A stretch of 64,000 bases of DNA from Roseateles sp. DAIF2 (lineage in GTDB: Bacteria > Pseudomonadota > Gammaproteobacteria > Burkholderiales > Burkholderiaceae_C): contig NZ_CP049919.1 of NCBI RefSeq assembly GCF_015624425.1, positions 1,240,001 through 1,304,000 of the forward strand. The letters are read 5' to 3'. The translations under genes and the position numbers were made by a program. This document shows, piece after piece, positions 44,307 through 54,247 of the stretch (within the stretch, counting starts at the first letter, position 1; each line of letters begins with the position of its first letter). The notes beneath the pieces are model-generated. The model was not told where the DNA came from and did not search any database. It was given only the letters and a program-made list of their open reading frames with translations.

Positions 44307-46703
44307 TCAGCGGCGGAAGAGGTCGAGGATGCTCTTCTTCTCTTCCTGGCTGCTTTCCTGCGGCGCGTTGCCGGCCTCGTTGCCCAGCGCGCGCACGCCG
44401 CCATTGCCCGAGAACTCCTCGTAGTACCACTCGCCGTTCAGGTTCACGACACCCTCGGGCGCGCTGTACTCGGCGACCGGCGCATTGCGCAGCGCGAAGC
44501 CCATGTACTCGATCCAGACCGGTAGCGACAGGCCGCCGCCGGTTTCGCGGCTGCCCAGCTTGCGCGGCTGGTCGTAGCCGATCCAGACCACCGCCACCAC
44601 CTCGCGCTGGAAGCCGGCGAACCAGGCGTCCATCGAATCATTGGTGGTGCCGGTCTTGCCGTACAGGTCGGGGCGCTTCAGGGCCCCCTGCGCGCGCGCC
44701 GCGGTGCCGCTGCGCGTGACCTCCTGCAGCAGGCTGTTCATCAGGAAGGCGTTGCGCGGCTCGATCACCTGCGGCGTGTCCTGCGCCGAGAGTTCCGGCG
44801 CCTCGTAGAGCAGTCGGCCCTTGTTGTCGGTCAGCTTGGCGATCAGGCGCGGCGCCAGCAGATGGCCGCCGTTGGCGAACACGCCATAACCCTGCGCCAT
44901 CAGCATCGGCGTCACCGAGCCGGCGCCCAAGGCCATCGTCAGATAGGCCGGGTGCTTCTCGGCCTCGAAGCCGAAGCGGCCGATCCAGTCCTGCGTGAAA
45001 TGCACGCCGGCCGACTGCAGCACGCGGATCGACACCATGTTCTTGGAACGGGCCAGCGCGCGGCGCATCGACATCGGGCCTTCGAAGGTGCCGTCGTAGT
45101 TCTTCGGCTCCCAGGGCTGGCTGCCGGTGGTCGCGGCATCGAAGAACAGCGGGCCGTCGTTGATCACGGTGCTGGGCGTCAGGCCCTTCTCCAGCGCGGC
45201 CGAGTAGATGAAGGGCTTGAAGGCTGAGCCGGGCTGGCGCCAGGCCTGGGTCACATGGTTGAACTTGTTCTTCGCGTAGTCGAAGCCGCCGACCATCGCG
45301 CGCAGATTGCCGTTGCGCGGATCGAGCGAGACGAAGGCGCCCTCGACCTCGGGCAGCTGGGTGATGGTCCAGGGTTCCTTGCTGCCTTCCTTGCCGGTCT
45401 TCAGCACGCGGATGATGGCGCCGCGGCGCACCCGGGTCTTGGGATTGCCGCGGTCGGTCAGGCCGGAGGCGGCGGGCTTCAGGCCCTCGCCGACGATCTC
45501 GATCGTGTCGCCGCTCTGCAGGGCCGCCACCACCTTCTTCGGATCGGCCGAGAGCACCACCGCCGGCAGCAGTTCGTCATTGGCCGGGTGGTCGGACAGG
45601 GCCTCGGCGACCCGGCTGTCCAGGTCGTCGGGGTTAGCCGGCAGGTCCACATAGGCCTCGGGGCCGCGGTAGATCTGGCGCCGCTCGTAGTCCATGATGC
45701 CGCGGCGCAGCGCGCGGTAGGCGGCCATCTGCTCGTCGGCGCGCACGGTCAGGTAGACATTGAGGCCGCGGCTGTAGGTCTCGTCGCCGTACTGATTGAA
45801 GATCAGTTGGCGCGCGGCCTCGGCCACGTACTCGGCATGGGCCGAGTTCTCGCTCATCTGCGGCCGGTAGCGCAGGCGTTGGGCCTTGGCCTCCAGGTGC
45901 TGCGGCTCGGTGATGAAGCCGTTGTCCAGCATGCGGTCGATGATGTACTGCTGGCGGACGGTGGCGCGGCGCGGGTTGCTGATCGGGTTGTAGGCCGAGG
46001 GGGCCTTGGGCAGGCCGGCCAGCATCGCGGCCTCGGCGATCGAGATGTCCTTCAGCGGCTTGCCGAAATAGACCTCGCTGGCGGCCGCGAAGCCATAGGC
46101 GCGGTGCCCCAGGAAGATCTGGTTCATGTAGATCTCGAGGATCTTGTCCTTGGGCAGGGCGCTCTCGATCTTCAGGGCCAGCAGGATCTCGTAGATCTTG
46201 CGGGTGAAGGTCTTCTCCGAGCTCAGATAGAAGTTGCGCGCCACCTGCATCGTGATGGTGGAGGCGCCCTGGCTGCGCGAGTCGCTGATATTGGCCAGGC
46301 CGGCGCGCAGTACGCCGAGGTAGTCCACCCCGCCATGCTGGTAGAAGCGCGCATCCTCGATCGCCAGCACCGCGTCCTGCATCACCTTGGGGATCTGGTC
46401 GACCGGCAGGTAGCTGCGGCGCTCTTCGCCGAACTCGCCCAGCAGGTTGCCCTCGCTGGACAGCACACGCAGCGGCAGCTTCGGCCGGTAGTCGGTCAGA
46501 CCGCTGATGTCGGGCAGGTTGGGGTAGGCCATCGCCAGGCCCAGGCCGACCAGCAGCAGGATGGAGACGGCGCCGGCCACGGCCAGCCCGAGCAGCCAGG
46601 CCAGGCCTCGGCCGGCCAGGGCAAGTGCGGGATGCGTGGGGGTGGCTCGTGGGGACTCAGACGAAGCATTCTTCTGAGAAGTCTTTTTCTTGGGGTCGCT
46701 CAT
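44307..46703 (-). CDS. mrcA: Penicillin-binding protein 1A (bifunctional class A)
   Basis: Inner-membrane peptidoglycan synthase with glycosyltransferase and transpeptidase activities, 798 residues. A Lys/Ser-rich cytoplasmic tail, one membrane helix (about 32-58), then the GT51 domain (EDARFYQHGGVD, GASTITMQVARNFYLSSEKTFTRK). The OB-like insert characteristic of PBP1A follows. The transpeptidase domain keeps Ser493 in GSAFKP, SKN downstream and Lys683 in GKTGTT. It is divergent from pilM, the usual neighbour in gamma- and betaproteobacteria. The symbol ponA is also used. Confidence 0.96.
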   Translation of the reverse strand: MSDPKKKTSQKNASSESPRATPTHPALALAGRGLAWLLGLAVAGAVSILLLVGLGLAMAYPNLPDISGLTDYRPKLPLRVLSSEGNLLGEFGEERRSYLPVDQIPKVMQDAVLAIEDARFYQHGGVDYLGVLRAGLANISDSRSQGASTITMQVARNFYLSSEKTFTRKIYEILLALKIESALPKDKILEIYMNQIFLGHRAYGFAAASEVYFGKPLKDISIAEAAMLAGLPKAPSAYNPISNPRRATVRQQYIIDRMLDNGFITEPQHLEAKAQRLRYRPQMSENSAHAEYVAEAARQLIFNQYGDETYSRGLNVYLTVRADEQMAAYRALRRGIMDYERRQIYRGPEAYVDLPANPDDLDSRVAEALSDHPANDELLPAVVLSADPKKVVAALQSGDTIEIVGEGLKPAASGLTDRGNPKTRVRRGAIIRVLKTGKEGSKEPWTITQLPEVEGAFVSLDPRNGNLRAMVGGFDYAKNKFNHVTQAWRQPGSAFKPFIYSAALEKGLTPSTVINDGPLFFDAATTGSQPWEPKNYDGTFEGPMSMRRALARSKNMVSIRVLQSAGVHFTQDWIGRFGFEAEKHPAYLTMALGAGSVTPMLMAQGYGVFANGGHLLAPRLIAKLTDNKGRLLYEAPELSAQDTPQVIEPRNAFLMNSLLQEVTRSGTAARAQGALKRPDLYGKTGTTNDSMDAWFAGFQREVVAVVWIGYDQPRKLGSRETGGGLSLPVWIEYMGFALRNAPVAEYSAPEGVVNLNGEWYYEEFSGNGGVRALGNEAGNAPQESSQEEKKSILDLFRR

Positions 46704-46919
46704 GGGCCTCCGGGTGGCTGGCGGCCATTATAGGAAGCCGACGTGGCGGCCATGCCGGCTGCGAGGCCCAGGTGTAAGCGGTCGGTTGCCGCCGGTTGCC
46801 GACGGTTTCAAGGGCCGGAGATGGGGTGTTTTTCCCCGCTTTCGTTTCACGTCGAGCGTGTATGTTTCGCAACGTGGTGTTACTTGCTGTGGCGGGAAAG
46901 CCTCGGGCCGTCAAAGGCT

Positions 46920-46948
46920 TTGCTGCTAGCATTCAAGTAACTTATTAA
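46920..46948 (+). promoter_or_regulatory. Putative sigma-70 promoter of the pil operon
   Basis: TTGCTG (46920-46925), 17-base spacer, TATTAA (46943-46948), 52 bases upstream of the pilM ATG. A second -10-like TATAAA at 46962-46967 lacks a good -35. The intergenic region between mrcA and pilM is 297 bases and less GC-rich near the pilM side. Confidence 0.5.
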
Positions 46949-47000
46949 TAGTCATCAGCGCTATAAAGCGTGTTGGGACCGGACTGGGGGAACAAGCGTC

Positions 47001-48080
47001 ATGGGACTACTTGACGTACTGTTGGGTCGCAAGCATCCGCCCATGATTGGCCTGGATATCAGCTCGTCCAGCGTCAAGCTGGTGGAACTGAGCCAGAGCG
47101 CCAGCGGTGAAATGGTGCTGGAGCGGTTTGCCTCCGAACCCTTTGAAAAAGGCTGGATCACGGACGGCCAGATCGAGAAATTCGACGAGGTGGCCGACGC
47201 CGTGCGCCGCGTGGTCGCGCGCAGTGGCACACGTACCCGCGATGCGGTGCTGGCGATGCCCCAGTCGGCGGTGATCACCAAGAAAATCATGCTGCCCGCG
47301 GGTTTGCGCGAGGAAGAGCTGGAAATCCAGGTCGAGGCCGAGGCGAATCAGTACATTCCCTTTTCGCTGGATGAGGTGAGCCTCGATTTCTGCGTGATCG
47401 GGCCGAGCCCGACCTCGGTGGGCGATGTCGAGGTGCTGATCGCGGCCTCGCGCAAGGACCGGGTGCAGGATCGCCAGGGCCTGGCCGAGGCGGCCGGCCT
47501 GCGGCCGATGGTGCTGGACATCGAGTCCCATGCCTCGCGCATGGCGATGGGGCGGCTGATCGCCAATCTGCCCAGCGAAGGCAAGGACGCGCTGGTGGCG
47601 CTGTTCGAGATTGGCGCCGACACGACCAGCCTGAAGGTGCTGCGCGACGACGAGATGCTGTATGACCGCGACCAGGCCTTTGGCGGTTCGCAACTGACCC
47701 AGCTGATTTCGCGCCAATATGGTTTCTCCTTCGAGGAGGCCGAGCAGAAGAAACTCTCGGGCGATCTGCCGGAGGATTTCGAGACCGCGGTGCTGAATCC
47801 CTTTGTCGACAGCCTGTCGCAGGAAATCGGCCGCGCGCTGCAGTATTTCTTCACCAGCACGCCGCACCACAAGGTGCATTACGTGATGCTGGCCGGCGGC
47901 ACCGCAACCCTGAATGGTCTGAAGGAACGGGTGACCGAGCTGACAGGGTTTGCCTGCATGGTGGTGAATCCCTTTGAAAACATGGCCTTGGGTTCCGCGG
48001 TGCGCGAGCCCAAGCTGCGCCGGGAGGCGCCCGCCTACCTGACCGCCTGCGGTTTGGCGATGCGGAGGTTTTTCCAGTGA
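47001..48080 (+). CDS. pilM: Type IV pilus assembly protein PilM
   Basis: Cytoplasmic actin-like ATP-binding protein of the pilus alignment complex, binding the N-terminus of PilN. 359 residues with the FtsA-like fold: IGLDISSSSVKLVEL at 15-29, VLAMPQSAV near 88, DIGAD-type phosphate loop present as EIGADTTSLKVL, and LAGGTATLNGLKERV near 296-310. Four-base overlap with pilN. Confidence 0.96.
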   Translation: MGLLDVLLGRKHPPMIGLDISSSSVKLVELSQSASGEMVLERFASEPFEKGWITDGQIEKFDEVADAVRRVVARSGTRTRDAVLAMPQSAVITKKIMLPAGLREEELEIQVEAEANQYIPFSLDEVSLDFCVIGPSPTSVGDVEVLIAASRKDRVQDRQGLAEAAGLRPMVLDIESHASRMAMGRLIANLPSEGKDALVALFEIGADTTSLKVLRDDEMLYDRDQAFGGSQLTQLISRQYGFSFEEAEQKKLSGDLPEDFETAVLNPFVDSLSQEIGRALQYFFTSTPHHKVHYVMLAGGTATLNGLKERVTELTGFACMVVNPFENMALGSAVREPKLRREAPAYLTACGLAMRRFFQ

Positions 48081-48685
48081 TCCTGATCAACCTGCTGCCC
48101 CACCGGGAAGAAAAGCGCAAGCGTCGCAAACAGGCGTTCTTCGTCGGCATGGGGTTTGCGGCCCTGGTTGGCGCAGGCCTGGTGGCCGCCGCCTGGGCCT
48201 TGTTGCTGCATCTGACGGACGAGCAGCAAGCCCGCAACCAATATCTCAGTACCGAAATCGGCCGCCTGGAGGTGCAGATCAAGGACATCGCGAATCTGCG
48301 CTCCGAGATCGAGGCGCTGAAGTCGCGCCAGAAGGCCGTCGAAGATCTGCAGACCGATCGCAACACGCCGGTGCATCTGCTCAATGAGTTGACCCGTCAT
48401 ACGCCGGAAGGCATCTACCTGACGGCCATCCGCCAGGCCGACAAGGTGGTGACGGTCAATGGCATCGCACAGACCAATGAGCGGGTGTCGGAGTTCCTGC
48501 GCAATGCCTCTCGCAATTCCGAATGGCTGGACAAGCCCGAACTGATCGAGATCAAGCTGGCCAATGTGACGGCCAATACCCGCGACCAGAAGCGCCTGTT
48601 CGAGTTCTCGCTGCGCGTGTCGATCAAGACGCCGCAAGCCGAGGGCCCTGAAGGCGCCGCCAGCGCGCCGGCGAAACGGACCTGA
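48077..48685 (+). CDS. pilN: Type IV pilus assembly protein PilN
   Basis: Bitopic inner-membrane protein of 202 residues. The conserved cytoplasmic INLLPHREEKRK motif (residues 3-14), which binds PilM, is followed by a membrane helix (about 22-45), a coiled-coil and a ferredoxin-like periplasmic domain. The start overlaps pilM by four bases. Confidence 0.95.
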   Translation: MILINLLPHREEKRKRRKQAFFVGMGFAALVGAGLVAAAWALLLHLTDEQQARNQYLSTEIGRLEVQIKDIANLRSEIEALKSRQKAVEDLQTDRNTPVHLLNELTRHTPEGIYLTAIRQADKVVTVNGIAQTNERVSEFLRNASRNSEWLDKPELIEIKLANVTANTRDQKRLFEFSLRVSIKTPQAEGPEGAASAPAKRT

Positions 48686-48700
48686 TCAGGACCTGCTGAT

Positions 48701-49408
48701 ATGGCGAGCAAAAAACTCTCATCGATCAATCTTGACCTGAATGCCTGGTTTGAGGATGCGGCAGACCAGTTTCGAGGTCTAAATCCCAACGAGCCTGGCC
48801 AGTGGCCACTGCTACCGCGTCTGAGTGCCTTTGTCGTCGTGGCTCTGTTGGTCGTGGTGGTCGGCTGGTTTGCGCTGTTATCGGATGTGCAGACGGGTCT
48901 GGAGAATGAGCGCGGCCGCGAACCGGCCCTGAAGGAAGACTATCGCGGCAAGCTGGCCCAGGCGATCAACCTGCCCGAGTTGCGCAAGCAGAAGAGCCAG
49001 GTCGAGGAATATGTGACCCAGCTGGAGAAGCAGCTGCCCGGCAAGGCCGAGATGGATGCCCTGCTGTCGGACATCAACCAGGCCGGGCTCGGGCGCGGTC
49101 TGCAGTTCGAGCTGTTTCGGCCCGGCCAGATCGTGGTGAAGGACTATTACGCCGAGTTGCCGATCGCGCTGCGTGTTTCCGGGCGCTATCACGACATTGG
49201 CTCGTTTGCTGCCGATGTCTCGAACCTGTCGCGTATCGTCACCCTGCACAACGTGACCGTAGTGACGCCACCGCCCGCACAAGGCAAGGAGATGGCAGGC
49301 GGTAACCTGAGCATGGAAGCGACGGCACGCACCTATCGCTATCTTGATGCGACCGAGGTGGCCGAGCAGAAGAAGGCGGCGGCCAAGAACGCGGGAGCGA
49401 AGAAATGA
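48701..49408 (+). CDS. pilO: Type IV pilus assembly protein PilO
   Basis: Bitopic inner-membrane partner of PilN, 235 residues. A cytoplasmic start is followed by a helix (about 43-64), coiled-coil (about 70-120) and periplasmic domain with GLQFELFRPG and YAELPIALRVSGRYHDIGSFAADVSNL. It overlaps pilP by four bases. Confidence 0.95.
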   Translation: MASKKLSSINLDLNAWFEDAADQFRGLNPNEPGQWPLLPRLSAFVVVALLVVVVGWFALLSDVQTGLENERGREPALKEDYRGKLAQAINLPELRKQKSQVEEYVTQLEKQLPGKAEMDALLSDINQAGLGRGLQFELFRPGQIVVKDYYAELPIALRVSGRYHDIGSFAADVSNLSRIVTLHNVTVVTPPPAQGKEMAGGNLSMEATARTYRYLDATEVAEQKKAAAKNAGAKK

Positions 49409-49953
49409 GCCCGTTGCGGATACGCTTGATGGCAAAGTGGCCGGTTGCCCTGTCGGCCTTGCTGCTGCTGGGCGGCTGCGCCGCGAATCTGAGCGAGCTG
49501 CAGGAGTGGATGGAGCAGCAGCGGCGCGAGGTGAAGCCATCGGTCCAGCCCCTGGTCGCGCCCAAGAAGTTTTTGCCCGAGCCCTATGCTGCACAGGTGG
49601 GCGTCGAGCCCTTCAGTCCGCAGAAGCTGAGCGTGGCCGTCAAGCAGGAGAACAATCAGCTTAGCTCGCTGCTGGCTGCGGAGATGGGGCGCCGCCGCGA
49701 GCCGCTTGAGGCCTTCCCTTTGGACAGCATGGCGATGGTGGGCAGCCTGACGCGTCAGGCGCGCCGCTATGCCTTGCTGCGCGTCGACAACCTGCTGCAC
49801 CAGGTCAAGGCGGGCGACTATCTCGGCCAGAACTTCGGCCGCATCACGCAGATCACCGAAACCGACATCACCTTGCGGGAAGTCGTCCAGGACGCCGCCG
49901 GCGAATGGGTCGAGCGCACCAGTACCCTCCAGCTGCAGGAGACGGGACGATGA
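49405..49953 (+). CDS. pilP: Type IV pilus lipoprotein PilP
   Basis: Inner-membrane lipoprotein linking PilN/PilO to PilQ, 182 residues. Lipobox LLLGGC near residues 20-25, an unstructured segment with LQEWMEQQRREVKP, then a beta-sandwich domain with YALLRVDNLLHQVKAGDYLGQNFGRI. It overlaps pilQ by four bases (ATGA). Confidence 0.95.
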   Translation: MSPLRIRLMAKWPVALSALLLLGGCAANLSELQEWMEQQRREVKPSVQPLVAPKKFLPEPYAAQVGVEPFSPQKLSVAVKQENNQLSSLLAAEMGRRREPLEAFPLDSMAMVGSLTRQARRYALLRVDNLLHQVKAGDYLGQNFGRITQITETDITLREVVQDAAGEWVERTSTLQLQETGR

Positions 49954-52151
49954 AGAAGAATTTCCAGGAGAGCTTCAGCATGAGCCAGTGGCGCCACAAG
50001 GCGGGATTCTTGGCATGGGTCTTCGGCGTGTGCCTGTTGCTGCCGGCGCAGGTGCTGGCGCAAAGCAACGCCATTCGGTCCATCAACAGCATGCAGCAGG
50101 CCGGCGCCGAGGTGCTGCGCATCGAGCTGAGTCAGCCGCTCACCGAGCTGCCCAAGGGCTTCACGGTGCAGACGCCGCCGCGCATCGCGATCGATCTGCC
50201 GGGCGTAGCCAATGGGCTGGGCCGCAATCTGGTCGAGATCAATCAGGGCAATCTGCGCTCGGCCAACGTGGCGCAGGCCGGCGAGCGCACCCGCCTGGTG
50301 TTGAATCTGCGTCAGGCCTCGAGCTACCGTGCCGAACTGCAGGACAGCGCGCTGCTGATCGTGCTGGATCCGGCGCCGACGGTGGCTGCGGCCAGTCCCG
50401 CGACTCCGACCGAGCCGGTGCACTTTGCGCAGAGCCTGAATGCCGCGCCGCAAGCGCTGCAGGACATCGATTTCCGTCGCGGCGCCGATGGCACTGGCCG
50501 CGTGATTGTCAATCTGCCGAGCAACCAGGTCGGTGTGGACATCCAGCAGCAGGGCCAGAACCTCGTCGTCGACTTCCTGCGCTCGCAACTGCCCGAGCGG
50601 CTGCGTCGCAAGCTGGACGTGGCCGATTTCGGCACGCCTGTACAGACGATCTCGACCTCGCAGAACGGCGATCGCGTGCGCATGCTGGTGCAGCCGCGCG
50701 GCAACTGGGAGCACAGCGCCTACCAGAGCGACAACCAGTTCGTGCTGGAGGTGCGGCCGCAGAAGGTCGACCCCAACAAGCTGACGCAGGGCCCGGGTTA
50801 TGCCGGCGACAAGTTGAGCCTGAACTTCCAGAACATCGAGGTGCGGGCGCTGCTGCAGGTGATCGCGGACTTCACCAACTTCAACGTCGTGACCAGCGAC
50901 ACGGTGACCGGCAATGTCACCTTGCGCCTGAAGGATGTGCCCTGGGATCAGGCGCTGGACATCATCATGCAGGCAAAGGGCTTGGGTCTGAGGAAGTCGG
51001 GCAACGTGCTGTGGATCGCACCGAAGGACGAGCTGGCGGCCAAGGAAAAGCTGGATCTTGAATCGAAGGCGCAGATCGCCAACCTGGAGCCGATGCGTAC
51101 CCAGTCGATCCAGCTGAATTACACCAAGGCCGAGGAGGTTGCCAAGGGGTTGACGGGGCAGACGGCGGGGCAGGGCGGCGGAGGTGGCGGCAGCCAGAAC
51201 AATGCGCGCATTCTGTCGCCGCGCGGCAGTCTGATCTACGAAACCCGCACCAACCAACTGTTCTTGACTGACATCCCCTCGAAACTGGAAGAGATCATGG
51301 CGATGATCGCCAAGATCGACATTCCGGTGCGGCAGGTGCTGATCGAGGCCCGTATCGTCGAAGCCGATGACCGTTTTGGCCGTGCGCTAGGCGTCAAATT
51401 GGGATCGCAAGACCTGCGCGGCATACAAGGCGGAGTTCCGGGCTACAACGTCGGGGGCAACAACTATGTGACGATTGGCGGCAACTACAACGCGGTGGGG
51501 GCGCAGACACGGCAAGGCGTGGCCCAAAACTACGGCAACAGCAATTTCGTCAATCTGCCTGCGAACGTGTCTTCCGACGCGTTCGGCGGTGCCACTGCCG
51601 CGAGTTTCGCGTTGTCCTTGTTCAGTGCTTCGGCGAATCGTTTCTTGAACCTGGAGCTGTCGGCGTTGGAGGCTGACGGCAAGGGCAAGGTGGTGTCCAG
51701 CCCTCGTGTGATCACGGCCGATCAGGTCAAGGCCTTGATCGAACAGGGCGAAGAGTTGCCCTACCAGGTTGCTACGGCCAGTGGCGCAACATCGATCCAG
51801 TTCCGCAAGGCGAACCTGAAGCTGGAGGTCACACCGCAGATCACGCCCGAAGGCAACGTGATCCTGAGCGTCGATATCAACAAGGACACCCGTGGCACCC
51901 TGACCCCGCAGGGCTATGCGATCAATACCAAGCATGTGCAGACCCAGGTACTGGTGGAGAACGGCGGTACCGTGGTGATCGGCGGCATCTTTACGATGGA
52001 CGAAAAGGAAGATGTCTCGCAGGTGCCGCTGCTGGGTGATGTGCCGGTGCTGGGACATCTGTTCAAGAGCAAGTCGCGTATCTCAAGCAAGACCGAATTG
52101 CTGATATTCCTCACCCCCAAGGTTGTGACCGACCGGGTGGTGGCGCGTTGA
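49950..52151 (+). CDS. pilQ: Type IV pilus secretin PilQ
   Basis: Outer-membrane channel for type IV pili, 733 residues. Signal peptide (about 18-38, ending VLAQ), two AMIN domains (about 45-130 and 155-260) that bind peptidoglycan, STN/N0 and N1 domains (about 290-430), and the secretin domain ending VPLLGDVPVLGHLFKSKSRISSKTELLIFLTPKVV. The ATG at 49950 overlaps pilP; an internal start at 49980 (MSQWRHK) is possible. Confidence 0.96.
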   Translation: MKKNFQESFSMSQWRHKAGFLAWVFGVCLLLPAQVLAQSNAIRSINSMQQAGAEVLRIELSQPLTELPKGFTVQTPPRIAIDLPGVANGLGRNLVEINQGNLRSANVAQAGERTRLVLNLRQASSYRAELQDSALLIVLDPAPTVAAASPATPTEPVHFAQSLNAAPQALQDIDFRRGADGTGRVIVNLPSNQVGVDIQQQGQNLVVDFLRSQLPERLRRKLDVADFGTPVQTISTSQNGDRVRMLVQPRGNWEHSAYQSDNQFVLEVRPQKVDPNKLTQGPGYAGDKLSLNFQNIEVRALLQVIADFTNFNVVTSDTVTGNVTLRLKDVPWDQALDIIMQAKGLGLRKSGNVLWIAPKDELAAKEKLDLESKAQIANLEPMRTQSIQLNYTKAEEVAKGLTGQTAGQGGGGGGSQNNARILSPRGSLIYETRTNQLFLTDIPSKLEEIMAMIAKIDIPVRQVLIEARIVEADDRFGRALGVKLGSQDLRGIQGGVPGYNVGGNNYVTIGGNYNAVGAQTRQGVAQNYGNSNFVNLPANVSSDAFGGATAASFALSLFSASANRFLNLELSALEADGKGKVVSSPRVITADQVKALIEQGEELPYQVATASGATSIQFRKANLKLEVTPQITPEGNVILSVDINKDTRGTLTPQGYAINTKHVQTQVLVENGGTVVIGGIFTMDEKEDVSQVPLLGDVPVLGHLFKSKSRISSKTELLIFLTPKVVTDRVVAR

Positions 52152-52165
52152 CATGAGGGAGAGGT

Positions 52166-52189
52166 CGCACGTGGCGGACGCGACGTGCG
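52166..52189. other. Inverted repeat between pilQ and the Ig-domain lipoprotein gene
   Basis: CGCACGT (52166-52172) and ACGTGCG (52183-52189) around a ten-base loop, in the 56-base gap after pilQ. No T-run follows, so it is more likely an mRNA hairpin or attenuator than a full terminator. Confidence 0.35.
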
Positions 52190-52207
52190 GCATATAAGGA
52201 GTTATCG

Positions 52208-54232
52208 ATGAGTGGTTTTTGGAAATCGAAGCGGGCCCCAGGACGCATGTGCGCGGCCATGGCGCTGGCCGTCTTGCTGAGTGCCTGTGGCGGTGGCGGT
52301 GGCAACTCTGGCTCACCGGTAGTTGGAGGGGATGGGGGCGGCAGCACTCCCATTGCTGTGGCCTCGTTGTCTGTCGCGCCCAGTTTGGCTTCGCTGCCTA
52401 ACGATGGCACGCAGACGTCCACGATCACAGTGACGGCACTGGACGCCAACAATGTGGCGATCAAGAACGTTGCCGTGACCTTTGCAGCGGATAGCGGCAC
52501 CATCAGCCCCCTGGCGACTGCCACGGACGACAAAGGGGAAATCAAGGCGACGCTGGGCATTGGTGACAACAAGACCAAGCGCACGATCACCGTGACGGCC
52601 AAAGCCGGGAGCGCGAGCAAGGCCGCGACGGTAGCGGTCGTCGAGTCGACCACTTCACAACCTGTGGCCAGTGACGCAAGTGTGATTCTGAGCAAGGCCA
52701 GCGTGACAAACACGGGGTCGGATTCGGTCGAGGCTACCGTCACCGCCGTGGACGCCGCTCGCAATGCCGTTGCTGGCCTGCCGGTGAAATTCAGCTCCGA
52801 CGACAACAGCGCGTTGATCGTTGCGACAAACACCAGCACCGATGCCAATGGTCAGGCTCGCGCCACGATCCGTATCGGCGCGAATCGCAACAACCGCACC
52901 GTCAATGTCGTTGCCGAGGTCGGAACCCTGAGTCGCCAGACGGTTTTTCGCGTAACCGGTGCCAAGCTCTCCGCATCGCTGGCGCAAAACTCGCTGACCG
53001 CCGGCCAGCCGGGGACGGTCGAATACACCCTCCTGGACTCGGGGGGCAACCCGATCGAGGGTTCGACGATCACCGTGAGTGGTCCGGGCGGTGCCACCGG
53101 AAGCGGTGCAACGAATTTCCAGGGCAAGTACACCTATAGCTTTACCGCAGCGGGTAGTGGCTCTACCCTGATCTCGGCCGTCGCGCCGGGAGACGTCCGC
53201 GTCGAAAGCAATATTCAGATTAACACTCCGGTTTCGGATGTTCCTGCGGGAACCACGATTGCATCGGCGACCTTCACGGCGGCGCCCGCGGTTGTCAATG
53301 TGAATCAGCCAGGGAGTACCGCCAATCGTTCCGAGTTGCGCCTGCTCTTCCGCAACGACCAGAATCTGCCGGTGCCCAATGTGCGGGTGCGCCTGGGCTT
53401 AGGGGGCAACGCGTCAGGAACGGATGGCGTCGTCGGGACAGGTAACGACAAGGTCATCGTCGCTGACCCAAACGGCGTGGCAGCCAGCAGTTTTGTTCCC
53501 GGACTGCGATCTAGCCCCGTGGGGGGCGTAAAGGTCTATGCCTGCTTCGGAAAGACCGATGCGGTGGAGCAGATTGCTGCCTGTCCAGCCGGGAATCTGA
53601 AAGAAATCTCCTTGACGGTCGTGGAGGAGCCTGTTTCGATCTCCATTGGGACGAACAACAAGCTAGTTGTTAACACCCACACCTATGCTCAGGATTTTGT
53701 GGTGCTGGTGGTTGACTCGGCGAACAATCCGAAGGCGGACGTGCAGTTGTCCGCGGTTCTTGATTTGCCGACCTATTTGAAGGGTTTCTGGACTCGTGTG
53801 GGCCTCCGATGGATGCAGACCGTAAATACGCTGTGCATCAACGAGGACAACAAGGGCGGGGTCCGCAGTACCGTAATGGAGTCGGGTGAGGATCTGAATG
53901 GCAACGGACAGTTGGATCCGCGGCAGTCGGATATCTCCGTCTCGTTCGTGGGCTTGGCCAGGACCGACTCCAATGGTCAGGCCGTTGTGCGCATCGAGTA
54001 CCCTCAGAGCATGGGTTCGTGGGTCGAGTATCGGATTCAAGTGAGTGCTACCGGGGTGGTGAGCCCCCCCGCCTGGATGGGCCGCTTTGCCGCACCTGGC
54101 GTTCCTGCTGCAAGCCTGGAAGGCACGGCACGCATACTCGGTGTTCCGACCGAAGCCGTCGCAGCGGAAGGCGAGCCCCCGTTCCGTTTGAGTCCGTATG
54201 GCCAGAACAGCAGTTGCACGAGTGCGAACTGA
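52208..54232 (+). CDS. Large lipoprotein with bacterial Ig-like (Big_1/invasin-type) domains
   Basis: Predicted 674-residue surface or periplasmic lipoprotein. Lipobox LLSAC with Cys27, then a Gly/Ser-rich linker. At least two Big_1-like repeats follow (about 50-145 and 155-250), each with the D-x-N-G-x-A-x-A/T pattern (TDDKGEIKATLGIG, TDANGQARATIRIG), then a third, more divergent unit and a C-terminal region containing D562-x-N-x-N-G-x-x-D570, a calcium-loop-like motif. The gene is less GC-rich than its neighbours. It sits between pilQ and aroK, where these are usually adjacent. A pilus- or adhesion-related role is inference. Confidence 0.85.
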   Translation: MSGFWKSKRAPGRMCAAMALAVLLSACGGGGGNSGSPVVGGDGGGSTPIAVASLSVAPSLASLPNDGTQTSTITVTALDANNVAIKNVAVTFAADSGTISPLATATDDKGEIKATLGIGDNKTKRTITVTAKAGSASKAATVAVVESTTSQPVASDASVILSKASVTNTGSDSVEATVTAVDAARNAVAGLPVKFSSDDNSALIVATNTSTDANGQARATIRIGANRNNRTVNVVAEVGTLSRQTVFRVTGAKLSASLAQNSLTAGQPGTVEYTLLDSGGNPIEGSTITVSGPGGATGSGATNFQGKYTYSFTAAGSGSTLISAVAPGDVRVESNIQINTPVSDVPAGTTIASATFTAAPAVVNVNQPGSTANRSELRLLFRNDQNLPVPNVRVRLGLGGNASGTDGVVGTGNDKVIVADPNGVAASSFVPGLRSSPVGGVKVYACFGKTDAVEQIAACPAGNLKEISLTVVEEPVSISIGTNNKLVVNTHTYAQDFVVLVVDSANNPKADVQLSAVLDLPTYLKGFWTRVGLRWMQTVNTLCINEDNKGGVRSTVMESGEDLNGNGQLDPRQSDISVSFVGLARTDSNGQAVVRIEYPQSMGSWVEYRIQVSATGVVSPPAWMGRFAAPGVPAASLEGTARILGVPTEAVAAEGEPPFRLSPYGQNSSCTSAN

Positions 54233-54247
54233 TAGGGGCTCGGGCTT

